Positions 1 to 11,440 of a DNA stretch of 64,000 nucleotides are shown here, piece by piece. Source of the stretch: Tigriopus japonicus (taxonomy: Eukaryota; Arthropoda; Copepoda; Harpacticoida; Harpacticidae); NCBI GenBank assembly GCA_010645155.1, contig CM021315.1, forward strand, positions 2,878,643-2,942,642, in the 5' to 3' direction. The notes beneath the pieces are model-generated. The model searched no databases. It was given only the letters and a program-made list of their open reading frames with translations, and was not told the DNA's origin. The position numbers were made by a program, and so were the translations under genes. Each line of letters opens with the position of its first letter. Position 1 is the stretch's first letter.

Positions 1-484
1 GACTTTCCCCGCAGTGCTGGAAACAACATCAGTCTTGATTTTGAAACCTTGGATGGGTTGTATAGTAAACCTCATAGAGCGGTAAGATTTTTTTTGATGA
101 TGCCACAGCTTGTATCTGCAGTTCTTTTTACCCATTTTATCTCAATCAATTCATTTTTTGGGGGCGCAAATGGTCTCTTTGCCGAGAGTGGTTTTTCATT
201 AGGTTTGGCCTTTGAGCGAATCTACTTCGAACCTCTACTGTTTACTTTTGCGATCAAAAACTGGAAAAAATAAAAAGATTCTAACTTGAAAAGTTGAATC
301 ATGAAATTTATACACTCCTAACAAATTCGAACATATCTGGTGGCATTCACGCATTTTATCGCGTTTCTCCGTTCAACCCAAGTTGTTCTATCTGAATTTA
401 CTTAAAGACACGTTGTCGATAAATCGTTACAAAACAGGACAAAATTTTGTGAAAGTGATATTTCATCGTCATTCAAACTTTCAG
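1..484. other. non-coding flank upstream of first visible exon
   Basis: I see no convincing exon here. The stretch ends in a pyrimidine-rich acceptor (TTTCAG at 479-484) that opens the first exon of the TSP1/LDLa gene. The reading frame of that exon stays open upstream to about 383 but has no ATG, so the start codon must lie in an earlier exon that is unseen or outside the window. Confidence 0.4.
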
Positions 485-3400
485 GGGCACCATGTTGATC
501 TCAGGCAAAACGTGGATTCCGCCATAAACGTAGGAGATGGATCAGGCTCTTGTGTCCGACCAGCTCACGCTATCTACGACATTGTCAAAGTGCCCTCTTT
601 GGCCTCGATTCGAAGCTATTTGTCAGGCAAACTCTCTTTGAATACCAAAAGCAACAAAGTGTCTTCATCGACTAATCTGCCCAATCCCAATTCAGCCTAC
701 GCTGTTCAGGCCGATCTACCGAAGAGTCATCCCGATATTAAGAAGGATTTTGATGGGCGCCAAAAATGTTGTTGTCCTTGTTTCAAATCTAGTCAGAGGA
801 GACTCAATTACCAAGAAAGGTACGAACGTTGTATTATGGAAAACAATGGAAAGGACACATTTTGTTGCATGAAATTTATAAGCAGAGATGAAACCATTTG
901 ATGAAGTTTGGAGAAACCACTAATCGAGTGCAATCAAATCAAGAGTCCTTCGAGAAAGCAAAAGTTGTGCGCTAGGTCTCTCGCCGATTGGCTGTGGGAT
1001 GTTAGTCGTTCAGTTCAAAACCTATGAGTAAATAATGCCTACCTCAATACTTTTTCAAATCCCCCCTCACATGAAACGTTTTCCTTTTTCTTTTCAATAC
1101 TAGGTCATCCGAAAGTGTGGAACGGAGAAATTCCTGTTTGTCGACGCCGTTCCTCTTGATTATCATTGTGATATCCATTATCATTTTCATTATTGCTGGA
1201 GCGATTCTAATCCATCAGCATTGTAAGTGGCGTCTTCAGTTCTCAAACAAACTAATTGGCTGAGTAGGCACATGTGAGGAACAGTAAAGAGGCTCAGATT
1301 TCAAGGCAGTAGGCTTATGCACTTCCACAATACTTACACTACATTCATCAGTTCATGAAGTGATAGATGGCTAAATGGATGGAGAAGGTGGCTGTGCTCA
1401 CACATAAAAAAGGGGACAACGAACGAATTGTTGGTGGGAATGGAATCGCAGAAACTCGTGTTACTTCTCGTTTTAGTGTTGGGACATGCCATTTGGGCAA
1501 GCGGAAACGTTGCCAGAGCTCCTAGCAACCAATCCCGAGAGACTTTTCGTGCTCAAAACCAATCTGAAGCCACTCAAGTTGCGCGTGCCCCATCGCTTCA
1601 AAGCTCACTCTCTAGCAGAGCAAAGACTCAAGGTATGTAGTATGTAGTGTTTTATAGTACCTAATGGTGTACCAGTCCAGATCCATGGATGTAGCTTTGG
1701 ACGTTCCCTTTGGGCGTGATGATTGACTAGAGAGCATTCATTTTCTTCAAATCAGGAATCTCATTATTGGATCATTGGGATCACTGGTCACCGTGGAGTC
1801 CGTGTTCGAGCCATTGCCGACAAAGTGGTGAGTCTCAAGCTCGATCGCGCTCGTGCCTCGATGCCACTGGAACCATTCGGGAAGATATTAAACCGTGTTT
1901 GGCGCAGGTAAAACTAAGGCAGAGAGAGAAAGATCATTGGCAATCAAATTGATTTGACTCGCCCTCCTTCCTTCCTTTCTTTCTTTCTTTCTTTCTTTCT
2001 CTTCCTTGAATCATCAAGGGGGGCTTGAATATCGAGATTCGTCGATGTTTGTGCAATCAATCCGAGGCTTTTCAAGAGGCACTTCGGAGCAGTTCATCTG
2101 TGAAGGGAAACCCGTCTGCCCAAGCAAGTAAGTAATACAGCGGAATGACACTGAAACAATATGGCAACAGAAACCCTTCCTTGATGCATGCGTTGTAATC
2201 CCAAATATTGATGAATCCCGAATGAGTGAGCCGCTCTTTGTATATGTTCTTCTGCATGGACGTAGTTCGGTTCTGCGACCACTGCACAGACAATGAGGCT
2301 TGTGTGGCTTTGGCTGACGATTATTTCCCAGTGTGTCGCTTGGTCCAAGATCCAGGTGATCCCACCGGCTGTGGTGGTCTGTGTAGCCACAAGGAACAAC
2401 TATGCCACAGACTTGACAAGGATGCATTCAGGTAACTTGACTCTTGGTTGAACCTCAAATTGGCATTCCTTACGCGAAGGAAGGAAGAAAATAAAGATAT
2501 TGGATGTCATTATCAGTTTGAAAGCTAAAATTGGAAAGAAGCGCTCTATTTTCTGTTTTACCAATGGATTTCTGTTCTTGACATCGATTTTTACAAGAGA
2601 GATGAAATTCCAATATCGTTAGTTTGGCTCAGTGCCCAGTACATAACGTAAAATGACGGATTTTGGAACCCTGTCCGGCTCAAAAAGGAAAAGGTTGGAC
2701 GACCAACCGAGAATTCTTCCAATTAGTACCTTCATTGAGACCAAGCCCTGACGCACTTTACATATTAGGCCGCCTTTCCATACAACCCTTCCAATGAACT
2801 TTGAGCTCCTTCGAAGTGAAAGCCTACGATTTAGTCTCATGGAAGGTGTTAATTGGATTAAATGTGATCAAAGATCGAACCAAAAACGGTTTTCATTTCG
2901 TTCGACTATTCCCCTGATTGTTCATGCATGGGGCATATTGCCAATGGCAAATTTTGGCACACCGTGAATTCACAAACTGGACATTCTCATGATTCCGAGA
3001 GACACCGATTACTTACATATCGGGCACTTTGTCGATCCCAAGAGGGAAACTACCGTTCATTCATGGAGGAGGCATTTTTCTTATCCCATCCCTGATTAAT
3101 CTTGCCTCGTTCATATTTCTGATCGTCGTAAACAGGCACCGCTTATGAATTGAAAGTTTTCATAAACTACATTTTGACTAGGTTTCAAGAAAATATTGAT
3201 GCCACACAAACATAAATCATTTGAATTTGTACTTAAATATAGTTTTTAAGGCCCATCCCAGTCACAATTTGCCCAGTAGTTCGCGCAAATTGTGTTGTGA
3301 TCTTGTGCTGAATTGTTTTGACAAAAGAGTTTACTCATTTTAAATGAACCAGACGTCGTTCCAAAGAACACTAGAAACGTCACAATGACATTAAAACGAC

Positions 3401-6400
3401 GCAAGATGTATTTTCTCGGTTGTTCATCCAAAATTTGACTTTTTTTACTACTCTATTTTCTTAATTATCATTAACATAAAAGTAAAGGGTTAAACTCAAA
3501 AGCAAGAGCCATCTGCAATACATTTGACTGACCTCAACGATTTATCAAATGCAAGAATATTCTTTGGTTCAAAAGCAACTCGTCTTGCTATCAAATCAAT
3601 ACTTCAGACGAACTCAAACCACGGTACTGAAAAAATCATATCAGGAATCCAGGCTAGTTCGCACAACGAAGTCCTCCTCTCTTCTTTATCGGGCTCCTTC
3701 ATTGTTCAATTTGTTGCCCATTAATCTTCGACGGGAATATGTAGGAGCTGATTCCTCTAACAGCATTTAAGGCAGGATTGGACATTTTTTTGAATACTAT
3801 TCCTGACCAACCTACAATTCAAGGGTTGTACAGATCTGCCAACAGTAACTCATTGGTAGATCAAATTTCATATAAACGGTAATTTTATAATCCATATTAA
3901 ACATTAACTCTCTTTACAGGGAATCCCATTCCTTGAAGCGGTGTTAAAAAATCCGCCCCCCCCCCCAAAAAAAAAAAGTTTGCATGGAAATTCCCAAACA
4001 CGATGAAATTAGATTCATACTCAGGAAACCAAGAGGAACCACTTTGATTTTCGGAGTTTTTCAAAGTCAGGTCTAGATTAAAAGTTATAAATAAATTATA
4101 TAACTTAAATAATTAAATAACTTATTTTTTGAAAATCTTGTCAGTACACTTTTAGAGCAGATTTAGATACGTTTCGAATCGAAATTGTTTGAAAAAATGT
4201 TGCTCAAGTGCTGAGTTATTTGAGTTTAACCGGTTCATTTTTGGCCCAAAAAAGCGAAAACCCGGAACGGGTATGTGAAAACTCAAATTCCCAAGCAAAT
4301 GATTTAGATGTTTGATGTCACAAAATAAAATAAAAAAATCTTCATTCTTCTGTGTTTTATTGTAACATATTAAAATAACATTTATTAAAACTTAATACAC
4401 ACTAAACATGCATGTTTTTGAAAAACTATGTTTCCATTGATTTCAGTACATTCGGTTAGGTTTTCAAATGAAAATGGGAAAAAAATGCTGAACCTGAATG
4501 AAAAAACCCGAAATGCTTAATGTCTTCGTATTTTGTGAGAATTCGATATTTTTCGAAGGACCATGGTTAAATGGACCAAAATCGAGTTTTTAAAACCTTA
4601 TTGAATTTTACAAAATTTGCATTGAGGACTTGCCAATATAACCTTTCCATAATTCAAAAGCCACAATTCGAATAATTGTATTTTTAGTGTCTTTTCGTAA
4701 ATAATACATATTATTTTGACATGTTATGACAAAACATAGAAGAAGGACGAATTTTTATTTCATCTTGTGACATCAAACATCTATATCATTTGTTTGGGAA
4801 TTTGAGTTTTCATATACCCGTTCCGGGTTTTCGCTTTTTTGGGCCACATATGCAACACATTTTCAAACAATTTCGATTCTAAGGTATCTAAATCTGCTTT
4901 AAAAGTGTACTGACAAGGTTTTCAAAAAATAATTCATTAAATAGGTTTTTAGGTATATAACTTTTAATCTAGACCTGACTTTGAGAAACTCCAAAAATCA
5001 AAGTGGTTCCTCTTGGTTTCCTGAGTATGAATCAAATTTCATCGTGTTTGGGAATTTCCACACAAACTTGATATCATGTTTTGAGTACCGTGAAACCTCA
5101 ATGAATTTTTGTAGAGAGCTATGGTTTACAATGAAGTCCTTGATTTCTTGGATTTAAAATGTATTGCCCGTTTTCAATTAACACTTTGCTGGCTCATTTT
5201 GTGTATTTCTTTTTGCTGGCTATGCTTGGGAATGGCTTATTATGCCATTTTATTTTGAATTCTTAACAATTAACAAAAAAAAAAAATTAGGTTGTTCTAG
5301 CTAATAATAATTTATATAAAGTTTCCTTTCATTCTTTACAATGGCCGTACTACTTTCGTATCAAATTTGAAACTCGTGAATTAATAAGTACCACTCACTC
5401 CTTTCGGAACACTAAATATTAACTTTGCGAAAACAAACTAGTTTTGAGCAAGTTTTCAATGTGACCAAATGGTGAATGACTTGTCGTTGTCAGACAATTC
5501 ATGCAAAAACTTAAAGGCTCCCCAAACTAACGATATTGTGAATCCTTGGCTTCCCGGTGTCCAGCTCTCGGGCTAGAGCCCTCAAACTTGTCACCCTGCA
5601 GTCGAACTCTCGAGCAGGGAAAGATTTTCTAACCCCTCAATTTCTTGATTCCCATATATTCCAAGGATTCATACATTCCCCAAATGCCAAATTAGAAGCT
5701 ATTTTTCTGTTCATTGTACACACAAGCTGAAATTCAATCAGCTAAGAATTTGGCGTAGGAACTAGGGATTATAGGTCGGTTGTTGAGGTAGTTTGGAAGT
5801 ATAGTAGAAGCATATGAGATGGAGTAGAAATAACCATGCTTGATCAAGTTTCGTTACATAAGCTGCGTTTTTTCATCACAACTTATGTAGCAAAACTTGA
5901 TGGTTATTTCTATTCCATTTCATATGCTTCTACTATACTTCCAAACTACCTCAATAACTGACCTAGCACTAAATTTCAATAAATTTTGAAGCTAAACAAC
6001 CTAATCCACGGAAACTAATTTGTAAGCATCATTTATGCTTTTGATTTTACAATTTTGTCAATTCTCTAACATCAACTTTGTTTGAAGAAAGTTCCAATCA
6101 TCTCGTTGTGATAAAAAAACTTTGATTTTTATTGATTTATCAATCATTTTGAAACGAAGCCATTAATCTATCCATTGTCTTTTCTTCTTCATATTCAGAG
6201 CAACTATAACATATCCAGAAAAATATTTAGTAAACTGCAGAGTAACTTAAACTTAATTCTACAAAACGTTATATTTACTCTAACGTTAAGTTTTCTTATT
6301 TTAAAACTTCGTTAATCTACTCTAACATGAACATCTTTTGGAGACAGTTTCAATTATCTCTTAATTACTGAACCAAAAACTTCGTTTTCATTGTTACATT

Positions 6401-7336
6401 AATCATTTGAAAGATTTATCCTTTTAAGCGGATTAATCCAGTTGGATTAATTCTTTTGGATTAATCCTTAATGCTAATTTTCAAAATCCGAATTGATCTG
6501 GGAAGTCCTAGTCGAAACCTACTGCTTCATTTGCTGTCTCATTCAATTGATCCAGTAATAGTCCATTTCGCCTGGTGGGATTTGTTCAAAAAAGTGTGTC
6601 ATCTAAACACAAAAGCATATCATATTTGCAGAGCCACCAAATGCAAAGTGTTCTTGGGTTGGATTGGTCCAATCCCATTTCTTCGAGCGCCAACCTGAGG
6701 AAGGGGAGACCCGAGGGAGGGGAAAACATGTCATGTTTTGATTTGAAACAAACGGCAAACAAATATACTTGATTTCTTGGTTGGGCTTGCGAGATCTCCT
6801 CCGTTCTTTCCAACTATGAGACCCGCCCGACCTTTTGTGACCGTTTTTCATCGCTGCCTCTAAAACATTGCAGATGTGTAAACGTTCGCCAAAGTCGCCA
6901 TTTTCAAAGCCTTGAAGAAGTCAATTGCCTCCCGGGCTATTTCCAATGTTTTAATGGCCAATGCATTCCATGGTCGCAGAAGTGTGATGGTATTGGAGAT
7001 TGCCCTACCCGAGAAGACGAAATCGGCTGTGATAATCCATTCAAACGACTCGCTCGAGTCCTCGGTTCGAGGCAAAATGTGATATTGCTTCACACAGGTA
7101 ATGGGCGCAAATATTTGCCGTTCCATGGATTTTGCTTTAACTTTGACGGTATATTTAGAATGTCCTACATCGCATTTATTGTGCAATGATGGTGAAACCT
7201 GTTTGGAACCGGATCTTTTTTGCAATGGAGTGGTGGATTGTCCCGATAAATCAGATGAACCCGGTGGCTGTGAAGCCAAAGACGATCACAAGGGCTCTGG
7301 TGTGATCTCAAATCCTAATTATGAATTCGAGAAATA
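485..7336 (+). CDS. partial type II membrane protein: TSP1 + 2 LDLa + start of CUB
   Basis: Eight exons join in continuous phase: 485-819, 1104-1222, 1477-1632, 1756-1907, 2019-2127, 2266-2431, 6874-7097 and 7159-7336 (479 codons plus two bases). Counting from 485, residues 1-111 are a cytosolic region with a CCCPC cluster that could be palmitoylated. A hydrophobic Ile-rich helix lies at about 128-149. A thrombospondin type 1 repeat with the WxxWSPWSPC signature starts near 209. A further Cys-rich segment follows, then LDL-receptor class A modules at 364-398 and 422-458, each with six Cys and an acidic calcium-site end (the second reads DKSDE). The last exon ends in GVISNPNYEFEK plus two bases of a Tyr codon, which looks like the start of a CUB domain cut by a GTACGT donor. 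Later CUB exons were not found. The start is also missing. This is an extracellular receptor or membrane protease-like architecture; ligand and catalytic domain are unknown. Confidence 0.72.
3640..3976 (+). mobile_element. LINE-A 3' fragment (5'-truncated)
   Basis: The stretch encodes a broken version of the C-terminal residues of the 43.4-43.9 kb LINE (motifs RREYVGAD, TIQGLYRSANS, LVDQIS). The same 3' untranslated tail follows: a GGGAATCCCATTCCTTG box, then AAAATCCGC, a C run and an A run. It sits in the 4.4 kb intron of the TSP1/LDLa gene, sense to it. Heavy 5' truncation is typical of target-primed reverse transcription. Confidence 0.85.
3977..5072. repeat. large foldback element, ~400 bp arms
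   Basis: Sequence at about 3977-4400 returns as its reverse complement at about 4690-5072, with a 290-base AT-rich spacer. Shared landmarks include the GGTTCCTCTTGGTTTCCTGA block (5005-5024; complement at about 4021-4040) and GTGACATCAAACATC (4766-4780; complement near 4310-4325). The left arm begins directly after the LINE-A poly-C/poly-A tail. No protein is encoded. It is best read as a non-autonomous inverted-repeat element. A diverged relative lies at 40.5 kb. Confidence 0.85.
5773..5964. repeat. 192-bp hairpin MITE-like element
   Basis: Arms of about 80 bases are nearly perfect reverse complements. The left arm starts AGGTCGGTTGTTGAGGTAG and the right arm ends CTACCTCAATAACTGACCT. The short loop lies around 5850-5880. 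There is no coding capacity. It lies in the same intron as the larger foldback element. Confidence 0.85.
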
Positions 7337-10300
7337 GTACGTGGAAAGCTGATCAAACCAAACTTCAAGGAACAAGAACCTCTGAAAGAATGACCTTTCG
7401 TAACGTGCAGTATATAGGTCACGTTATGTTCTAAATGAGTGTCTTGTTCAGTCATATGACTTTGGCAATTTGGATTTTGACATTGCACTGATAGTTAGGA
7501 GTTAAAAATAGCATAAAAGTGATAGTTAAAAACACTTATTCTAGACGAGGGGTGCTAAAATAAAGAGGTACACTATGCATCTTCCTTTTCATTCACTTGT
7601 TCATAGGATTTTGGGAGTTTTGATCATCTTAAACTTTCTTTTGGACGTGTTTCCAGCTGATTTTTGTGCACTATCATTCTAGAAGATTTCATTTTGCATT
7701 CTAGATTGAACACCAAGTTCGTTGTTTGATTTGAACTCGGTTTTGCCCAATTCTTGTCAGTTCGTCATATTGGCAGGACTGGAGCAAACGCGCTCACACA
7801 ATTACGTAGAAATGGGAGCCATTTGAATGGTTGAAATGCCTTTCCCAAATCCAATTAGTTCAATCTTGAACACTAAGTGTCTCGTTCAGAGAAATGGTTA
7901 TATTAGCGACCTTGCTCAAGTGCAATGAAAACAACACTTGATGTCGATTCTTGATTGGTGGCTGGTAAACTTTTTTCCTTTAAACTGAATAAATAAAAAC
8001 TGGATTGATGAAAGAAGGCGTTCGATGTCCATCAGATTAGTTGCTATCCATCACTCGATTAAAAAGAATGCTTTAAAAACAAACCATTCAACGCAATTAC
8101 TATACGCTTCCATATTTGTGGCAAATATTATTCAAGCCTTCTTACCCTTATGTTTGCAAAAGGATGCATATTTCGATGCAATTTACGTACGCTATGCCAC
8201 ACTTGATCTCTTCCTTTCTTCTTCTTGGTCTCGCTCTGTCTTACGTTCGTTGGGAGACAGATTATTTGCAAAGACTTTCCAAACACTTAAACACTCGGTT
8301 GAAGAGTAGAAACATGCTCAAGATTTACGTTAGACAACATCGCTGAGCTCGTGGATGGCAACCGAAATAAATACAACCAGAGGCAATTCAATGCTTTGAC
8401 GAAAAAATTGGGTTTGAATGGAATGCGATGCGCTTAAGACACTTCAATCGATTTTCTTGCCAAGCTTGCGTCGTTTTCGGGAGTATTACGAACGTCGTCC
8501 TCTCGAATCAAACGTGAACTTGGGCTTGTTTCTCAAATGTTGCTAGTGCATCGGTAGGCCTCGTGAAGTCGATTGAAATGTATAAAAATCGCGCCACATT
8601 TTTCCTTGGGGACTCGCTCGCCTACAATGCTCGTCCTTAGCTAATAAGTAGGCCAGTTTGGCAAGAATGTTGGTTGTCGACCAATGAGTAACTTCCGGAG
8701 GCAATTTCGCCTAGTACTGGTTACATAGGTACAGTACTATGCACAATAGACGAGCCTCTTTGAGCAGAAAATAACTTTTAGCCAAGTTTCCCCTCTGAAC
8801 CATCACCAACAACCCCTATCATCGCCACCAGTACCACGTCCCCTACCAAGACCCGTTTGTGAAAAGGGTGCAATCATACATATGTACGGCAGATAATACA
8901 TGAACTACACTTCCCACGTCCTGATCGAGTTCAAAACTCAAGTGAAAGCAGAGAAGTTCACCGTTCCACTTGGTTGTATTGCGGACCATTGAACACTGTG
9001 TTTATACATACTGTACATACATGCATGCACACTTACATAGTTACCTACGTGCTACATACACCTTGGAGTGAACGCAAGGATGAATCCAACCACTCCATGT
9101 TCATGGACATTGCTTAAGTAAGCATCGAGAAAGTGCACACCGTGCTCAGGGGAGGTTGCCAGCCAAAAGGACAAGGACCTAATTGAAACAGACAAATACA
9201 ATGGGTGATGTGAAGCAAAATGAGGCGGAGGGCTGCGGGCGGGGAACGAGGGATTCGAGCAAATCGGCTCGGAAGCCCCCAATCACAGAGACCAGAGTAG
9301 ATGGCCGAGTTAGCCAGCTCTCTGAGTTGTTGGCACACCAGGAATGGCGACCGAACTTTGTCGCACGAAGGAAGAAAATGTTCCACAAAGAACCACGTCC
9401 TTTCCTTGGAATGAATATATCACACAACAAATAAGGATCGAGACTTTTTTCTTGCCACTTCGTTTGTGTGCACACTCCGGGAAAGAAAAAGTTGGTAAGT
9501 TCACGAGAAGTGGAACAAGATCAGCTAAAGCCCTAACAAAGCATACCTCCTCAATGATGACAACATGCTTTCACCATTGGTGCCATTGACACCTCGGAAG
9601 ACATTACAAAGGTTTCTTCTTATGAAATGTATTATTGCTGAATAAGATTGCATATATATATGAATGGAGTAATTGGCCCATAAGCAATGGCCCTTAAGCA
9701 ATAGGCTGGAATTGCAGTACCAGTTTTGGACTAAATTTTGGGTTCAAGAATCGTCCAAAACCTAGTTGCCGTCACATGATCTGTTGACAACGCACGCTTG
9801 ATTCTTGCAGCAGGTGGCGATAGTATGGCACGAGTGATGTTTGCCGATAAAACGTCGGTATGGCACGATGATGTGGCGGCGGAAGAAATCCCGATTCCAA
9901 CATCGTTCTTCCTTACGAATCTCAGAAACTGTTCCCAATGCCTAATACCGTTCGTACAGTACTTGCATATTCCTTAGTCAAGAGATCGTGACGTCTGTCT
10001 GTATGAGCATACTTTCACTCATTCTATTTTTCATTCCTGATTTGGACTTGATTGAGTTTTGGTTAAGTGCCACTTCTTGTCAATATTGTGGATGTGACTT
10101 TCGCTCTTGGTTGCCCGGTCTAACGATCAGTTCCGTGCTCATTTTTCTTGGTGATCTGGCTCGAACTTGGACTCCCCAATTGCATCGCAAATCATTGCCT
10201 CAAGATTTGGCATGGCTTCTTCTATCTACAGTCGATTCGTCCATCAATCTAACTCTCCTCAATAATGATTTCTGGGTAACTAATCGGTTGGTTGTTAATG

Positions 10301-10739
10301 ACGGGCTAAGACACATCAGTTGAACAGCTAATGAATCGCGCCCTTGAGATGGCCAAAAGAGAAGAACGGTCGAGGCGAACCAGAAAATTGGAAAGGCTTC
10401 TAATATTCCAAGGACTCGCTTCAACTGAGATGTGAAGCAGACTGACTTTGCAATACTGCTCAAGCAGGAGGATAATTTGCTCAATATCATCGGTCTCCTT
10501 TTTGTGTGGCCCCAAATGAGAAGGGGAAAAGACGGCGAAGGGCTTGGCTTTCGCATTCTCTGTATTACACTTACAACTTGTACAATGAACACCCTACGGC
10601 GGACAGTGTGTGGGTGTGGGTTTGTAAATGTGAGCAGGGAAGATGGAGGAGCACACCAGAACGCCGACCGAAAGAGCTACCGATCCAACCAACCCTTTGG
10701 ATGTGAAACGCTCGTTGCTGGATGGAACACGACCAGATC

Positions 10740-10870
10740 AAAGGAGAGGAACCAACCAGCCAACCAACCCACGAACCAAAGAATGAACGAAAGAACGAGC
10801 GAACGAACGAACAAAACAACGAGAAGAGAAGAACGAAGAGAAAAGAAAGAAAGAACGAGACGAAGGGACA
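10740..10870. repeat. GAAC/CAAC-rich low-complexity tract
   Basis: An imperfect tetranucleotide array (AACC, GAAC and AAAG steps) forms a strongly purine-biased strand. The 231-codon and 201-codon open frames that cross it on opposite strands are products of this bias. Confidence 0.8.
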
Positions 10871-11404
10871 CATTTTCATTTTCTCTGCCGTGTTTCTCGT
10901 GCTCGTCGTTTGGTCGTCGGTCGCCTCTTTCCGTTCTTCCTCTCGTTCTTGATTCCTTCTTCTCTGGTTCCATAGGCCTATTTCCTCTCCTGTCGTATCG
11001 TCATTGTCTTCCCTCCGACCCATTATACTGTAAGTAGCAAATGAAGGCAGATGGTTGCCACTCGACTTGGTCATCCGTGGAGAGCTGTCGTCTTGTCTTA
11101 CGAGGACTGACTGAGCATGCAGCCAGTCTGTGATCGCAGATCCATCCCACTTTGGAACTTTGAATGGCGTAGCCTTGGACAGATCCGGTTCATAAGAGGG
11201 TCCTCTTTCTTTGATCGAATTCGATGCAAAGCTCTCCAATTGACAGTTCGACCATGTCCATGTCAAGAGTAGATATTGGTCGGTCGTCGATCCTTGACAT
11301 GCATCAGTAAATGTCCGACCATGGAAACCCGGATATGCCCGTCATTAGCCCGCGGTGACCTTCTATTGTCGATTTCTCCGATCGATTCAATTGTCCCTCG
11401 ACGG

Positions 11405-11440
11405 GACCGTCGTCGTCGTCGTCGTCATCGTCGTCATAGG
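11405..11440. repeat. GTC/CGT trinucleotide microsatellite
   Basis: A short run of CGT/GTC triplets with a few ATC interruptions. A GA dinucleotide run occurs nearby at 11940-11960, and a GGTT/GGCT tract at 13005-13050. Confidence 0.8.

Noticed and set aside
10571..11266. 231-codon minus-strand and 201-codon plus-strand open frames
   Set aside because: They overlap in opposite strands over low-complexity purine-rich DNA, show no domain or splice support, and their translations are runs of Arg, Glu, Ser and Phe.
11405..11440. CRISPR-like or protein-coding repeat
   Set aside because: It is a plain trinucleotide microsatellite without spacers.
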